Assembly: GCA_910578555.1 (NCBI GenBank)
Contig: CAJTPS010000002.1
Coordinates: 125,880-189,879 of the forward strand
From: an uncultured Lachnospiraceae bacterium
GTDB taxonomy: Bacteria > Bacillota > Clostridia > Lachnospirales > Lachnospiraceae
Direction of reading: 5' to 3'
Length of the DNA: 64,000 bases
Position numbers and translations under genes: made by a program
Notes under the pieces: generated by a model
Told to the model about the DNA's origin: nothing
The model's input: the letters and a program-made list of their open reading frames with translations, nothing else
The model's database searches: none
Shown: positions 49,801 through 57,890 of the stretch, in pieces
How positions within the stretch are numbered: the first letter of the stretch is position 1
Layout: the number at the start of each line of letters is the position of its first letter

Positions 49801-50403
49801 ATGTCAAGAAATAATAAGAGAACTGTTAAAACAAGTCATTCGGCAATATTCGAGTATTGGAAAGATAAGGCTATCACGAAAGATGGAGATGTGATTCGTG
49901 AGGAAACGCATGGTAATATTGATTCAATTCCAGTTGTCTTTGACTGGGGAGAGCCTGAATGTTGGGCTTGCAGAACGCCAATCAATGAAGTTTATGAATA
50001 TAAGACTTATGATGAACTGTTGAAAACAAATCAAGCAAAGATATGGAACTTTGCAAAGGTAAAAGAAAGTTTGAACAAATGTCACATTGTGCCAGATTCA
50101 GCGGGCGGGGCAGATAGTCCTGAAAATTTATTTTTGCTTTGCGAATGTTGCCATAGAGAATCTCCAGATACAACTAATCCGAAAAACTTCTTGAAATGGG
50201 TTTACAAACGCAGACACAAAGAAAAATCAGTTAATGGCTTTATTATGTCAGAGCTTATGAATGAGTTTTTGGAAGATTGCAAGGAAAAGGGCAAAAACCC
50301 AGAAACCATGAAACCCGAACTTGCAGAACTATACCAACATGGCGGTGGATATGCTCGGTCATCAATCGCTATGGCATTAGCCGACACTTGCGACAACATC
50401 TAA
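49801..50403 (+). CDS. HNH endonuclease family protein (200 aa)
   Basis: The ATG at 49801 is chosen with AGGTGG upstream; a GTG at 49792 is possible. The HNH core is CHIVPDSAGGADSPENLFLLCECCHRES, with an upstream zinc pair CWACRTP. It resembles HNH nucleases carried by phages and mobile elements. It directly follows the recombinase, so the two may form one unit. Confidence 0.82.
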   Translation: MSRNNKRTVKTSHSAIFEYWKDKAITKDGDVIREETHGNIDSIPVVFDWGEPECWACRTPINEVYEYKTYDELLKTNQAKIWNFAKVKESLNKCHIVPDSAGGADSPENLFLLCECCHRESPDTTNPKNFLKWVYKRRHKEKSVNGFIMSELMNEFLEDCKEKGKNPETMKPELAELYQHGGGYARSSIAMALADTCDNI

Positions 50404-50496
50404 TTTACAAAAGATAAAACTCTACACCACTCCCGATTAAATCAATCAAAATACCAAAGATACAAACAACAAAAATTAAATATAAGGCGGTGCAAT

Positions 50497-50685
50497 ATGA
50501 ACGCAACTCAAGAAAACACAGAACTTTTCCGAAAGCTGCAATCAGCACTTATAGAGGACAAAGTTTTATATGACGCATTTGTAGCAAGCATAGAAAGCGC
50601 ATTAAAAGAAGTTCCAGCAGGAACGGGTCTTTATGATGTGGCGCAAATGGTAGCTAATAGGATTATTGGGAGGGAAAATGATTAA
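50497..50685 (+). CDS. Small phage protein (62 aa)
   Basis: TAAGGCGG lies upstream of the ATG. The product MNATQENTELFRKLQSALIE and the following DKVLYDAFVASIESALKEVP are helical. It overlaps the next start by 8 bp. The function is unknown. Confidence 0.65.
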   Translation: MNATQENTELFRKLQSALIEDKVLYDAFVASIESALKEVPAGTGLYDVAQMVANRIIGREND

Positions 50686-50959
50686 AGGTGATATATTTAC
50701 AAGTCCAATAGAATTTGCAATTAAGAAGACCATAGAAACGCTCGGAGATACAGAAGACGAAAGAATAATCAAAGAGGGATTGAGACGCAGCGCAAAAATG
50801 TGGGAAGCGATAAGGGTTCATGGGCTTTCAATATGCGGAATGACGTATGAGCAGTTTTGCAAGCAGTTTGAGGAAAAGAAAAATGTGATATTTATGTCAG
50901 ACGAAGAACTTGAAGTTTATTACAAAGCCGTAAAAATCATGAATGTTTTAGACGAATAA
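50678..50959 (+). CDS. Small phage protein (93 aa)
   Basis: The start at 50678 (MIKGDIFTSPIEFAIKKTIE) is preceded by GGGAGGG. It is a helical, acidic product without a recognised family. Seven bases after the stop a tRNA-like sequence begins. Confidence 0.65.
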   Translation: MIKGDIFTSPIEFAIKKTIETLGDTEDERIIKEGLRRSAKMWEAIRVHGLSICGMTYEQFCKQFEEKKNVIFMSDEELEVYYKAVKIMNVLDE

Positions 50960-50965
50960 ATTTTA

Positions 50966-50992
50966 GGGCTATCGCCAAACGGTAAGGCGCAG
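50966..50992 (+). pseudogene. 5' half of a tRNA gene
   Basis: GGGCTATCGCCAAACGGTAA followed by GGCGCAG has the acceptor strand, D-stem and D-loop (AAACGGTAA) of a Gln/Glu-type tRNA. Where the anticodon arm should be, the RBS and TTG start of the HNH gene follow. No matching 3' half (ATAGCCC) is seen nearby. Confidence 0.5.
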
Positions 50993-51004
50993 AGGGAGGA
51001 ATAT

Positions 51005-51496
51005 TTGAAAAATTTGATTTATGGAGGAGTTGAATACAAAAATTTTGTAATTGATAAATCTGGATATATAAAAAATCTAAAAACAAATCACACTTATAAA
51101 TTTAGCAAAGACGCTCAAGGTTATTTGGTGGTGTATCTTCCGCTCGGAAAACGGGGAAGAGTGAAAGGAATTAAGGTTCATAAAGCAGTGGCAGAAACTT
51201 TTATTCCAAACGAAGAAAATTGCGAAGTTGTCCACCATAAGGATAGAAACAAAGGAAATCCTTGCATTGATAATCTTGAATGGGTAACTCATAAGAAAAA
51301 CACAGAATATCATCTTTTGGAAGAAAGGAAGAAAACAGAATTTTACAATAACAGAAAACTTGCAGAACAAGATGTGATTTTTATAAGAAAACAAAAAGGA
51401 TTATTGTCTGCATATAAGCTATCCAAGATGTTTAATGTTTCAAAAACAACAATAATCAATACATGGAATCGCTATCTATATAAAAACATTTCTTAG
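51005..51496 (+). CDS. HNH homing endonuclease with NUMOD-like N-terminus (163 aa)
   Basis: TTG start with GGGAGGA 4 nt upstream. The N-terminus is NUMOD4-like (YKNFVIDKSGYIKNL); the HNH core is VHKAVAETFIPNEENCEVVHHKDRN, with NLEWVTHKKNTEYHL; a C-terminal HTH (AYKLSKMFNVSKTTIINTW) follows. These parts are typical of phage HNH homing endonucleases. The gene sits inside the tRNA cluster, between a truncated tRNA and a tRNA-Gln-like sequence. Confidence 0.85.
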   Translation: MKNLIYGGVEYKNFVIDKSGYIKNLKTNHTYKFSKDAQGYLVVYLPLGKRGRVKGIKVHKAVAETFIPNEENCEVVHHKDRNKGNPCIDNLEWVTHKKNTEYHLLEERKKTEFYNNRKLAEQDVIFIRKQKGLLSAYKLSKMFNVSKTTIINTWNRYLYKNIS

Positions 51497-51566
51497 GAGC
51501 GTGGCGAAACGGTAACGCAGCGGACTTTGACTCCGTTATGTGAAGGTTCGATTCCTACTATCGGCT
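51495..51566 (+). tRNA. tRNA-Gln-like sequence (anticodon UUG), acceptor mispaired
   Basis: The D-arm (GCG-AAACGGTAA-CGC), anticodon arm (GCGGA-CTTTGAC-TCCGT, anticodon TTG) and T-arm (GAAGG-TTCGATT-CCTAC, one A-A mismatch) fold normally. The 5' strand AGGAGCG does not pair with the 3' strand TATCGGC, so the acceptor stem is broken and the gene may be inactive or need editing. Confidence 0.5.
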
Positions 51567-51689
51567 TGTTTTGTATACAAAACAATAAACAGGAGCAAAT
51601 CAGTCACTGCCCTGTTTAATCAAAAATAATGCTGGCAGGAATAATCTTTCTGCCAGATAAACCGCAACGAAGTCGGGAGGGATTTTATA

Positions 51690-51875
51690 TTGGGAAGATC
51701 CACTAAAAGGCATGGTGTAATTAAAAAGTACAAAGAATGTTTGCAATGCCCTAATGATATTCCTGGATATGGAAAATGCAAGATAAAATTTGACAATTTT
51801 TATTATCGGATAGGGAAAAATAATCGTTGTTGCCATTGTCAAGAGGAAATCAGAAAATGGAAATTAGGATTCTAA
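51690..51875 (+). CDS. Small zinc-finger-like protein (61 aa)
   Basis: TTG start with GGGAGGG upstream. Cysteines are arranged CLQC...GKC...CCHC. The product starts MGRSTKRHGVIKKYKECLQC. It is probably a metal-binding phage protein of unknown role. Confidence 0.55.
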   Translation: MGRSTKRHGVIKKYKECLQCPNDIPGYGKCKIKFDNFYYRIGKNNRCCHCQEEIRKWKLGF

Positions 51876-51883
51876 AGCCATTT

Positions 51884-51951
51884 TAACGTTGCCCCTATAA
51901 AAGTATCACCAAAACACAAAAGATGGCAATTCGGGGCAAATATGAGCGTTA
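51884..51951 (+). other. Stem-loop flanking an AC-rich loop
   Basis: TAACG-TTGCCCC (51884-51895) pairs with GGGGCAA (51933-51939) and, after a 7-nt bulge, CGTTA (51947-51951). It lies in the tRNA cluster 20 bp before tRNA-Tyr and may be an RNA element or a decayed tRNA. Confidence 0.35.
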
Positions 51952-51971
51952 GAGAGGTATCAAAACAATAA

Positions 51972-52054
51972 GGGAAGTTATACCGTAGGGGCAGCGGGGC
52001 AATCTGTAAAACTGTTATCTTCGGATTCGGGCGGTTCGACTCCGCCACTTCCCA
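51972..52054 (+). tRNA. tRNA-Tyr (GUA)
   Basis: The acceptor GGGAAGT/ACTTCCC is perfect, the anticodon loop is CTGTAAA (GTA), the long variable arm ATC-TTCG-GAT is as expected for bacterial tRNA-Tyr, and the T-arm GGCGG-TTCGACT-CCGCC is perfect. The discriminator is A. The anticodon stem has one A-C mismatch. Confidence 0.85.
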
Positions 52055-52088
52055 TTTTGATAATACTTGCCATTATCAAATCAAGCAC

Positions 52089-52167
52089 AGCATGAGCCTT
52101 TAGGGTATAGTGCGGTAGTCTGATAAACTATGTGGGGAATGGGAGGCAAGTTTCCAAACCCCATGCT
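52089..52167 (+). other. Degenerate tRNA-like sequence (possible Ile, GAU loop)
   Basis: AGCATGA and CCATGCT can pair as an acceptor (one mismatch), and TAGT-CTGATAA-ACTA looks like an anticodon arm with GAT. The D-arm and T-arm do not fold normally. It lies between tRNA-Tyr and tRNA-Cys. Confidence 0.3.
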
Positions 52168-52172
52168 TGTAT

Positions 52173-52243
52173 GGTGTCATAGCCAAGCGGTAAGGCAACA
52201 GACTGCAAATCTGTTATCGGGAGTCCGAATCTCCCTGACACCT
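52173..52243 (+). tRNA. tRNA-Cys (GCA)
   Basis: Acceptor GGTGTCA/TGACACC, D-arm GCC-AAGCGGTAA-GGC, anticodon arm ACAGA-CTGCAAA-TCTGT and T-arm GGGAG-TCCGAAT-CTCCC are all fully paired. CCA is not encoded. Confidence 0.93.
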
Positions 52244-52346
52244 TTAACAACGGAATAGCCCGACGGGGCGAAAAGCGAAAAACTCCACAAGCCGCCTGTC
52301 CGTTGTTTAACAAAATTGTGGAGAGAAAGCATAGTGGAGGTGCGAT

Positions 52347-53078
52347 ATGGAAAGAAAATCCAACAGAAAATTAGCAACAGAAAGACAGATTTCGTATGCA
52401 AATGCAATTTCAAGCACGCTTGGTTCTGGTCTTTCTTTTTCAAAAGATGATAGTTATTACGAAGTAAACAAATTCATAACAGAAAACGAGGAAAAATATA
52501 AAAACAAAGGTACTGAAAAACTTGCAAGTATAAGGCAAATTGACTACGCAAACGCTATATCCAATTTCTGCAATATCGGCATTTCTTTTGATGAAAATAG
52601 TACATACATAGAAGTTGCAGATTTCATATCGAAAAATAAAGACGAATACATGAGAATGAGATGGAGAGAGTCCATTTGCGAATATAAAAAAACGGAAAAC
52701 AGCATTGATGTTCCAAAAGAAAGCATGTTGTTTATTTGTGATAACTTGTTTAAGAAACATGGGTTATACGCATTTATCGGAAAAGATGACATGGTTTTAT
52801 ATATTGGAAAATCAATAGATTTATCATCAAGAATACCAACATCGTACAAAGAAAGAAAAGAATATGCAAAAATAAATAAGATTATGTATTATGTTGATGA
52901 AAACATGGCAAACGTAAACATAATGGAAATATTGCTGATAGCAGAATATAACCCGGTTTTAAATACAGAAAGTAAAACCGAAGATGTTCCCACAAAATTT
53001 CACAGCGGGATTGATATATTAAACGATTTCAAAGAGATACCGCATTTTTGTGATTGTGAAATGGGGGTGGGGGCATGA
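52347..53078 (+). CDS. GIY-YIG nuclease with duplicated N-terminal module
   Basis: A GGAGGTG RBS precedes the ATG. Two copies of a roughly 45-residue module (LATERQISYANAISSTLG and LASIRQIDYANAISNFCN) precede a GIY-YIG domain: GLYAFIGKDDMVLYIGKSID, SSRIPTSYKERKEY and the glutamate in MEILLIAEYNPVLNTESK. The GIY position reads LYAF, so the catalytic tyrosine pattern is slightly altered. It is probably a phage nuclease, possibly of homing type. It overlaps the replication gene by ATGA. Confidence 0.75.
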   Translation: MERKSNRKLATERQISYANAISSTLGSGLSFSKDDSYYEVNKFITENEEKYKNKGTEKLASIRQIDYANAISNFCNIGISFDENSTYIEVADFISKNKDEYMRMRWRESICEYKKTENSIDVPKESMLFICDNLFKKHGLYAFIGKDDMVLYIGKSIDLSSRIPTSYKERKEYAKINKIMYYVDENMANVNIMEILLIAEYNPVLNTESKTEDVPTKFHSGIDILNDFKEIPHFCDCEMGVGA

Positions 53079-54148
53079 GTGATTTAGTTGCCGTATCTGA
53101 AAAAGAAATTGAAGAAAAAGTTAAGTTTTTATCTTCCGCAAAATGCAACCATACACAGCATATGTATATTGACATTACTGGAGATTTGGTGCAGGGCACG
53201 CTTTTGTCAAGGATAATGTACTGGTTTTCTGTTGATAAAAACAAAAAATCAAAAGTCCGCATATTCAAAGACGATTATTTTTGGATTGCAAAACAGCGCA
53301 AGGACTGGTGGGAAGAAATACGGATAACCGAAAGGCAGTACGATAAAGCCATTAAAGAGTTAGAGAAAAAAGGATTTGTTGTACTTGCTAAATATAAATT
53401 TAACTCTATGCCAACAATACATATAAGACCAGATTATGAAAATATAAATTCTGCAACAAAGGAATGGGAAAATCAGTTGCGAAAAGAAATTGTTGCAGAG
53501 TACAAAAGCGAATTACAGAATGAGACAGACGGGAATAACACAAAATGTAATTCCCAATGGATTGACACAAAGTGCAAAACGGGAGTTACACAAGAAAGCA
53601 ATCTTTTAACATTGGTTACTAACAATGACTACTCTAACATTAATTACATACCAGAAACTACAAAGGCAGAAACATTATCTAAAGATAATGACGAGGCAGA
53701 TACAATCTCTTTGAAAAAGAGCTTGCCGACCTCTGCCAAAAAGAAAACCAAATCAGAGTTGATGGAACTTGAAGCCGATATGTGCAGACGGTTTGTAAAG
53801 ATTGGCAGTCAGTACGACGTAACCGACACAGCACTTAAAAACATAGTCAATTCGTTTGCGAGGTATTCAAGCACATACACAGAATGTACAGGAAAGATAC
53901 ACCCGATTCTGAAAGATGAAACTCTGGAAAAGATATTCGTTACACTTGCGACAATATCTGATACCGAGTACGGCCATTTTGAAAACGTGGCAGATTATGA
54001 GCCAGACAGAGACGGATTGAGCTATCTTGACAAAATGGTTGACGAACACTTTAAATCCGAACATGGAGGCAGTACAGACTGGCATATCTCTCATTTTGCA
54101 AGACCTGATTATCTGGAAAAGATGGCACAGCATATTGTTGAGTGGTAG
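53075..54148 (+). CDS. Phage replication initiator / DnaD-like protein (357 aa)
   Basis: The N-terminal winged-helix region (GTLLSRIMYWFSVDKNKKSK, WIAKQRKDWWEEIRITERQY, DKAIKELEKKGFVVL) is the pattern of phage replisome organisers. A charged linker and a C-terminal helical domain follow. It is likely to recruit the host helicase to the phage origin. It is coupled by ATGA overlap to the GIY-YIG gene. Confidence 0.72.
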   Translation: MSDLVAVSEKEIEEKVKFLSSAKCNHTQHMYIDITGDLVQGTLLSRIMYWFSVDKNKKSKVRIFKDDYFWIAKQRKDWWEEIRITERQYDKAIKELEKKGFVVLAKYKFNSMPTIHIRPDYENINSATKEWENQLRKEIVAEYKSELQNETDGNNTKCNSQWIDTKCKTGVTQESNLLTLVTNNDYSNINYIPETTKAETLSKDNDEADTISLKKSLPTSAKKKTKSELMELEADMCRRFVKIGSQYDVTDTALKNIVNSFARYSSTYTECTGKIHPILKDETLEKIFVTLATISDTEYGHFENVADYEPDRDGLSYLDKMVDEHFKSEHGGSTDWHISHFARPDYLEKMAQHIVEW

Positions 54149-54160
54149 GGAGGTTATCTG

Positions 54161-54454
54161 ATGGAATACTCAAACACACGTTTATGCAGCGGATATTTAA
54201 ACAAACCAAAACCCTGTGAACGTTTTGAAAGCTGCGACATGAAGATTGGGTTTCAGTGGGACGAGAACGGAAACGAGCATTACATAATCGGCAGGGGTTG
54301 TAATTCCATGAGCTGCAAGCGAGACAATCCGGATTACAAACCATTGACAAAGGCACAGTTCATAGGGATGTATAAGCAAATGCCGAACCGCACGAATATT
54401 TCTCTTTATGAGCTATTGGAGTGTGCGAGGATTGACGGAATGGTGGAGGGATAG
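54161..54454 (+). CDS. Small Cys-containing phage protein (97 aa)
   Basis: GGGAGG precedes the ATG. The sequence has conserved-looking cysteines (RLCSGYLNKPKPCERFESCD, GRGCNSMSCKRDNPDYKPLT). No known family is recognised. It is part of the rightward early operon. Confidence 0.65.
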   Translation: MEYSNTRLCSGYLNKPKPCERFESCDMKIGFQWDENGNEHYIIGRGCNSMSCKRDNPDYKPLTKAQFIGMYKQMPNRTNISLYELLECARIDGMVEG

Positions 54455-54457
54455 CTT

Positions 54458-54820
54458 ATGAACCGACAACAAAGACGCTATACAGAGCGCAAAAACCATA
54501 AATACAAAACCGCCACATATAACCTCACCAAGAACCAGCTTGATAATGCCGTCAAGGATTCCGTCAAATCGGAAATGGAAAAAGCATATCAGGACGGCGT
54601 AAATGATGGCGTAAATCAGGCGATGATTCTGCTGCTTACACTTCCACTTGAAGTCCTCATGGATTTCTACTGGAAGAAAAGTTATGCAAAGAGGATTCCA
54701 GAGTTTACCCAGCACGTCCTGGACTATTATGCGGCATGGCAGAACGGCGAACTGGACATGGACGGGCTGAAAGAGGATTTGTGGGAATATGGTGGCGTGA
54801 GATTGGAGGAATTGGAATGA
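54458..54820 (+). CDS. Small phage protein (120 aa)
   Basis: A basic N-terminus (MNRQQRRYTERKNHKYKTAT) is followed by helical and hydrophobic stretches (MILLLTLPLEVLMDFYWKKS). The function is unknown. It overlaps the next gene by ATGA. Confidence 0.65.
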   Translation: MNRQQRRYTERKNHKYKTATYNLTKNQLDNAVKDSVKSEMEKAYQDGVNDGVNQAMILLLTLPLEVLMDFYWKKSYAKRIPEFTQHVLDYYAAWQNGELDMDGLKEDLWEYGGVRLEELE

Positions 54821-55008
54821 AAAGACTTATTGTTTGGGAACTTGTATACGTAGCGTTGATTGCCATTCTGAATATTCCAACAATAGCAGGGAGTGAAAAT
54901 GGAAAAGAATTAGTCCATAGCGTTTTGGAGTTTTCCGCAGTAATAATGATTGCGAATAGAATTGAAGAATGGATATTCAAGAAAGATAACGGAGGTATCA
55001 ACCCATGA
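54817..55008 (+). CDS. Small membrane protein (63 aa)
   Basis: The start at 54817 (MKRLIVWELVYVALIAILNI) has GGAGG upstream. Two hydrophobic segments are predicted (residues about 3-20 and 35-50). No family is recognised. It is coupled to neighbours by 4-bp overlaps on both sides. Confidence 0.65.
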   Translation: MKRLIVWELVYVALIAILNIPTIAGSENGKELVHSVLEFSAVIMIANRIEEWIFKKDNGGINP

Positions 55009-55706
55009 CTAAAACAGAACTGTTGGAAGCCTACACAGCGGAACAGCTTGCGGATATGGTTGTTAAATTAAATAACGCTATGGATTCTCTTAAATACTCT
55101 GACAGTTTTTTGAAAAGCGGATTATTTGACAATCCGGCAGTTGCGGCTTGCGAGACAAGAATAAATATTCTGCAAAACAAGATAAATAACCTAGAGGAAG
55201 AAAACGGAAGACTGCAATTTAAACTTGATACATACAACCACTATCTTCTCCAAAAAGCCACAAAAGAAACAAAAGAAATGATAGACCATAATCATTTCAG
55301 TGGAGTTACGGTTGTTTCGTTGGAACAGCTTGACAACGGAATTAAGAAAGAATCGAACGAGCCAGACATTCGGGGATATGAAGAAACAATAGATGGGTTA
55401 CAATCCGAAGTCGAAAAATACCGAAAAGCCTTTGAGGACGCAAAGAAAGAGCGCGACTGCCAGATTGCGGAGTATCGGAAGAAGATTGAGGAATTGGAGA
55501 ACAGAGATATTACAGAGCTTCTCCAAGCAGAACCTATCAAAGCAGCGGAAATACTGATAACAGCAAAAGGAGCGCGCGAACCGTTACATATCAGGAATGA
55601 TGTGTTCAAAGATACATACCGCATATTTGACGTATCAGAGTTAAGGCAGATTGCGGAACATTTATTGGTTTATTGCAATAGTCAAAAGGAGAATGTCAAT
55701 GAGTAA
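55005..55706 (+). CDS. Coiled-coil phage protein (233 aa)
   Basis: Long heptad-type segments (INILQNKINNLEEENGRLQF, GLQSEVEKYRKAFEDAKKER) indicate a coiled coil in the middle. The C-terminal end DVSELRQIAEHLLVYCNSQK is repeated in similar form in the next gene (DFLREIAEHFLVYCNHNG). The function is unknown. Confidence 0.7.
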   Translation: MTKTELLEAYTAEQLADMVVKLNNAMDSLKYSDSFLKSGLFDNPAVAACETRINILQNKINNLEEENGRLQFKLDTYNHYLLQKATKETKEMIDHNHFSGVTVVSLEQLDNGIKKESNEPDIRGYEETIDGLQSEVEKYRKAFEDAKKERDCQIAEYRKKIEELENRDITELLQAEPIKAAEILITAKGAREPLHIRNDVFKDTYRIFDVSELRQIAEHLLVYCNSQKENVNE

Positions 55707-56049
55707 TGAAAATATTCAGGAAAAATCAGTTACAGAAAATAAAGTGAATTTGCAATGGGGAAAAAGAGAAATACTTGGGGTTAAAATGGAAAATCTGCAA
55801 ATGACAGCAGATAAAATATTGGGAGAGATTCAAGCCATAAGTTCAAAGCAAAATATGATGTCTGATAAGGAAAGAAGAACACCTCATTTATACGCAAAAG
55901 CCATTATAGAAGATACAAGTGATTTTCATAATTTTTGCGGAGATGACAAAATGCACGAAAAAGCAGAAATGAATAGAATTGATTTTCTTAGAGAAATAGC
56001 AGAACACTTTCTTGTTTACTGCAATCACAATGGGGAGGTAGAGGAATGA
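55699..56049 (+). CDS. Small phage protein sharing a C-terminal motif with its neighbour (116 aa)
   Basis: The start at 55699 has AAAAGGAG upstream and overlaps the preceding gene by 8 bp. The C-terminal motif REIAEHFLVYCN matches the preceding product (RQIAEHLLVYCN), so the two genes share a module. The function is unknown. Confidence 0.65.
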   Translation: MSNENIQEKSVTENKVNLQWGKREILGVKMENLQMTADKILGEIQAISSKQNMMSDKERRTPHLYAKAIIEDTSDFHNFCGDDKMHEKAEMNRIDFLREIAEHFLVYCNHNGEVEE

Positions 56050-56270
56050 AGAAATACAACAACACAGATTCAAAATATGACATAGTTGTAATTATTGGGT
56101 GTATTTTGATAGTAATTTTTCTAATAACAACAGTAAATTCATGCCCTGCCTCTGATTGGAATAATGGCATTTGCCCGAATTGCGAAGTCAGATATGAATT
56201 AAGAGGTTATTCGCAAGGGCTTAGTGCATATGCCTGTCCAGAGTGCGGAAAAGAGGTAAGGAAATATTAA
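56046..56270 (+). CDS. Membrane-anchored zinc-ribbon protein (74 aa)
   Basis: One transmembrane helix (DIVVIIGCILIVIFLITTV, residues about 12-30) is followed by a CPNC...CPEC zinc ribbon. ATGA overlap with the previous gene. The function is unknown. Confidence 0.65.
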   Translation: MKKYNNTDSKYDIVVIIGCILIVIFLITTVNSCPASDWNNGICPNCEVRYELRGYSQGLSAYACPECGKEVRKY

Positions 56271-56297
56271 ATTATAAAATTTTAAAGGAGAATAGCT

Positions 56298-56849
56298 ATG
56301 AACAAGAAAACAAATTGGAAGTTACCGTTAATCGTTGGCGCAGGTGTAATTGCAGTTATTTTGCTCTGCGTGTTTGGAGTGCAGAGTTCGCAAAACAAAG
56401 CAATTTCTATGAAGGAGAGGATTGAGACAGCATATTCAGACATCAAAGTACAGGAGATGGCCAGAGTGAGTAAGGTATATAACCTTGCTGACTGCGTAAA
56501 GGAATATGACAAACACGAGTCGGAAACTTTGAAAAAACTTGCCCAAAGTATGGGAAACGGAAAGGGTGTTGAAAATGCGCAGATTCTCGTAGAAGCAGCT
56601 ACATATGCTTATCCAGAATTAAAAAGCAGTGAAAACTATCAAAAATTAATGAATGAACTTGCGATTATAGAAAACACATTGGCACAATATCGGGAAAACT
56701 ATAACAAATGCGTAGAAAGATATAATACATATGTTGAGGGATTCCCAGCAAGGATTTTTCTTGATTGGACTGGATATGAGAAAACACACTATGAAAGGCT
56801 TAACTACGAAACCACGGAAGATGCACCGCAAAATCTTTTTGGAGAATAA
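56298..56849 (+). CDS. LemA-family protein
   Basis: AAAGGAG precedes the ATG. An N-terminal transmembrane helix (PLIVGAGVIAVILLCVFGVQ) is followed by the LemA helical domain: MKERIETAYSDIKVQ, ENAQILVEAATYAYPELKSS and MNELAIIENTLAQYRENYNK, then VERYNTYVEGFPARIF. LemA proteins are membrane-attached with a helical bundle and have no settled function. It is 2 bp from a second membrane protein gene and probably works with it. Confidence 0.85.
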   Translation: MNKKTNWKLPLIVGAGVIAVILLCVFGVQSSQNKAISMKERIETAYSDIKVQEMARVSKVYNLADCVKEYDKHESETLKKLAQSMGNGKGVENAQILVEAATYAYPELKSSENYQKLMNELAIIENTLAQYRENYNKCVERYNTYVEGFPARIFLDWTGYEKTHYERLNYETTEDAPQNLFGE

Positions 56850-56851
56850 GC

Positions 56852-57643
56852 ATGAGCAGATACAAGCACAGAAATAATGGATTCGATTTTGGAGATTTTG
56901 AAATTACCAAGAGAGAAATTTTAGCAAGTGTTTCTATTATAGCCGTAATGTTACTGATTGGCGTTCTGATTTCTAGCAAGATTTCGGAACACCAGTTAGA
57001 CGCAAACGAAGTCTACAACAAAGCGGTCAAAATAGATAATACAGACTTGTTCCGGTATGGCATGGACACAAATGTAGGAAATGCGTTTGTATATGGTGAT
57101 TTGGTTGCGGTTGATACAGTTACATATCCAGAGATTGGCGGCGAGTATATTTATATAAACAAAACAGAAAAAAGATACGAAAGACACGAAAGAGAAGTAA
57201 CAAAAGAGGATTCTGATGGAAATAAGTATAAAGAAACGGAGGTATACTACGAGTGGGACGTTGAGGAAACAGATTCAAAACATGCAAATGAGATTATGTT
57301 TTGTGGTTCGGTATTTCCGTATTCTAAAATTAATCTTCCAGGAACAAGTTATATAGATACGTTGTATGGGGATAGGGTTTATAGTTGGAAGTCTGGTGAA
57401 TATGTAAAAGTAAAATTTGAATATTATGGCGTGAACACACAGTATACAGGAACAATTTTTACAGATTTAAGAAATCAAACAATATCGGACAATACAAATT
57501 TTTATGTTGATAAAAATATAGAAGAAACAGTCGAGTATTTAGAAGCAGGTGGAGGATTAATCATATTCTGGATATTATGGATTGCGTTAATCGGCGGCTG
57601 TGTGTTTGGGTTTTATTATTTAGACAATAAATGGTTGGAGTAG
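56852..57643 (+). CDS. Membrane protein paired with LemA (263 aa)
   Basis: Two transmembrane segments (residues about 27-45, ILASVSIIAVMLLIGVLISS, and 235-255, LIIFWILWIALIGGCVFGFY) enclose an extracytoplasmic domain with basic-acidic stretches (TEKRYERHEREVTKEDSDGN). This resembles TMEM43-like or LemA-associated proteins in topology only. The function is unknown. Confidence 0.7.
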   Translation: MSRYKHRNNGFDFGDFEITKREILASVSIIAVMLLIGVLISSKISEHQLDANEVYNKAVKIDNTDLFRYGMDTNVGNAFVYGDLVAVDTVTYPEIGGEYIYINKTEKRYERHEREVTKEDSDGNKYKETEVYYEWDVEETDSKHANEIMFCGSVFPYSKINLPGTSYIDTLYGDRVYSWKSGEYVKVKFEYYGVNTQYTGTIFTDLRNQTISDNTNFYVDKNIEETVEYLEAGGGLIIFWILWIALIGGCVFGFYYLDNKWLE

Positions 57644-57650
57644 GTGTCAT

Positions 57651-57890
57651 ATGAAAGTCTTAGTCAACAATTCCCTCTACGAAATGGGAAGAAAAGAATA
57701 CAGGGGCGTTTTAAAAGTCGCAAGCAAACAAATCCAATGCGGCATATATGCGGTTGAAAAAGACGGTATCTGCGAACTGCGGAAAGATACATTTGACAGC
57801 AAAGAGGAATTGAAGAAAGCCGTTGCGGAATATGCGGCGAAAGGGTTTAAGGTGCATTATAATTTGCAGATTGGGGGTGGTGCTGTGTGA
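57651..57890 (+). CDS. Small phage protein (79 aa)
   Basis: The product MKVLVNNSLYEMGRKEYRGV and the following LKVASKQIQCGIYAVEKDGI suggest a small alpha/beta fold. It overlaps the next gene by 4 bp. The function is unknown. Confidence 0.6.
   Translation: MKVLVNNSLYEMGRKEYRGVLKVASKQIQCGIYAVEKDGICELRKDTFDSKEELKKAVAEYAAKGFKVHYNLQIGGGAV

Noticed and set aside
50966..51566. Group I intron splitting a tRNA around the HNH gene
   Set aside because: The downstream part contains its own complete D-arm, so the two parts do not make one tRNA; no intron core pairing was seen.
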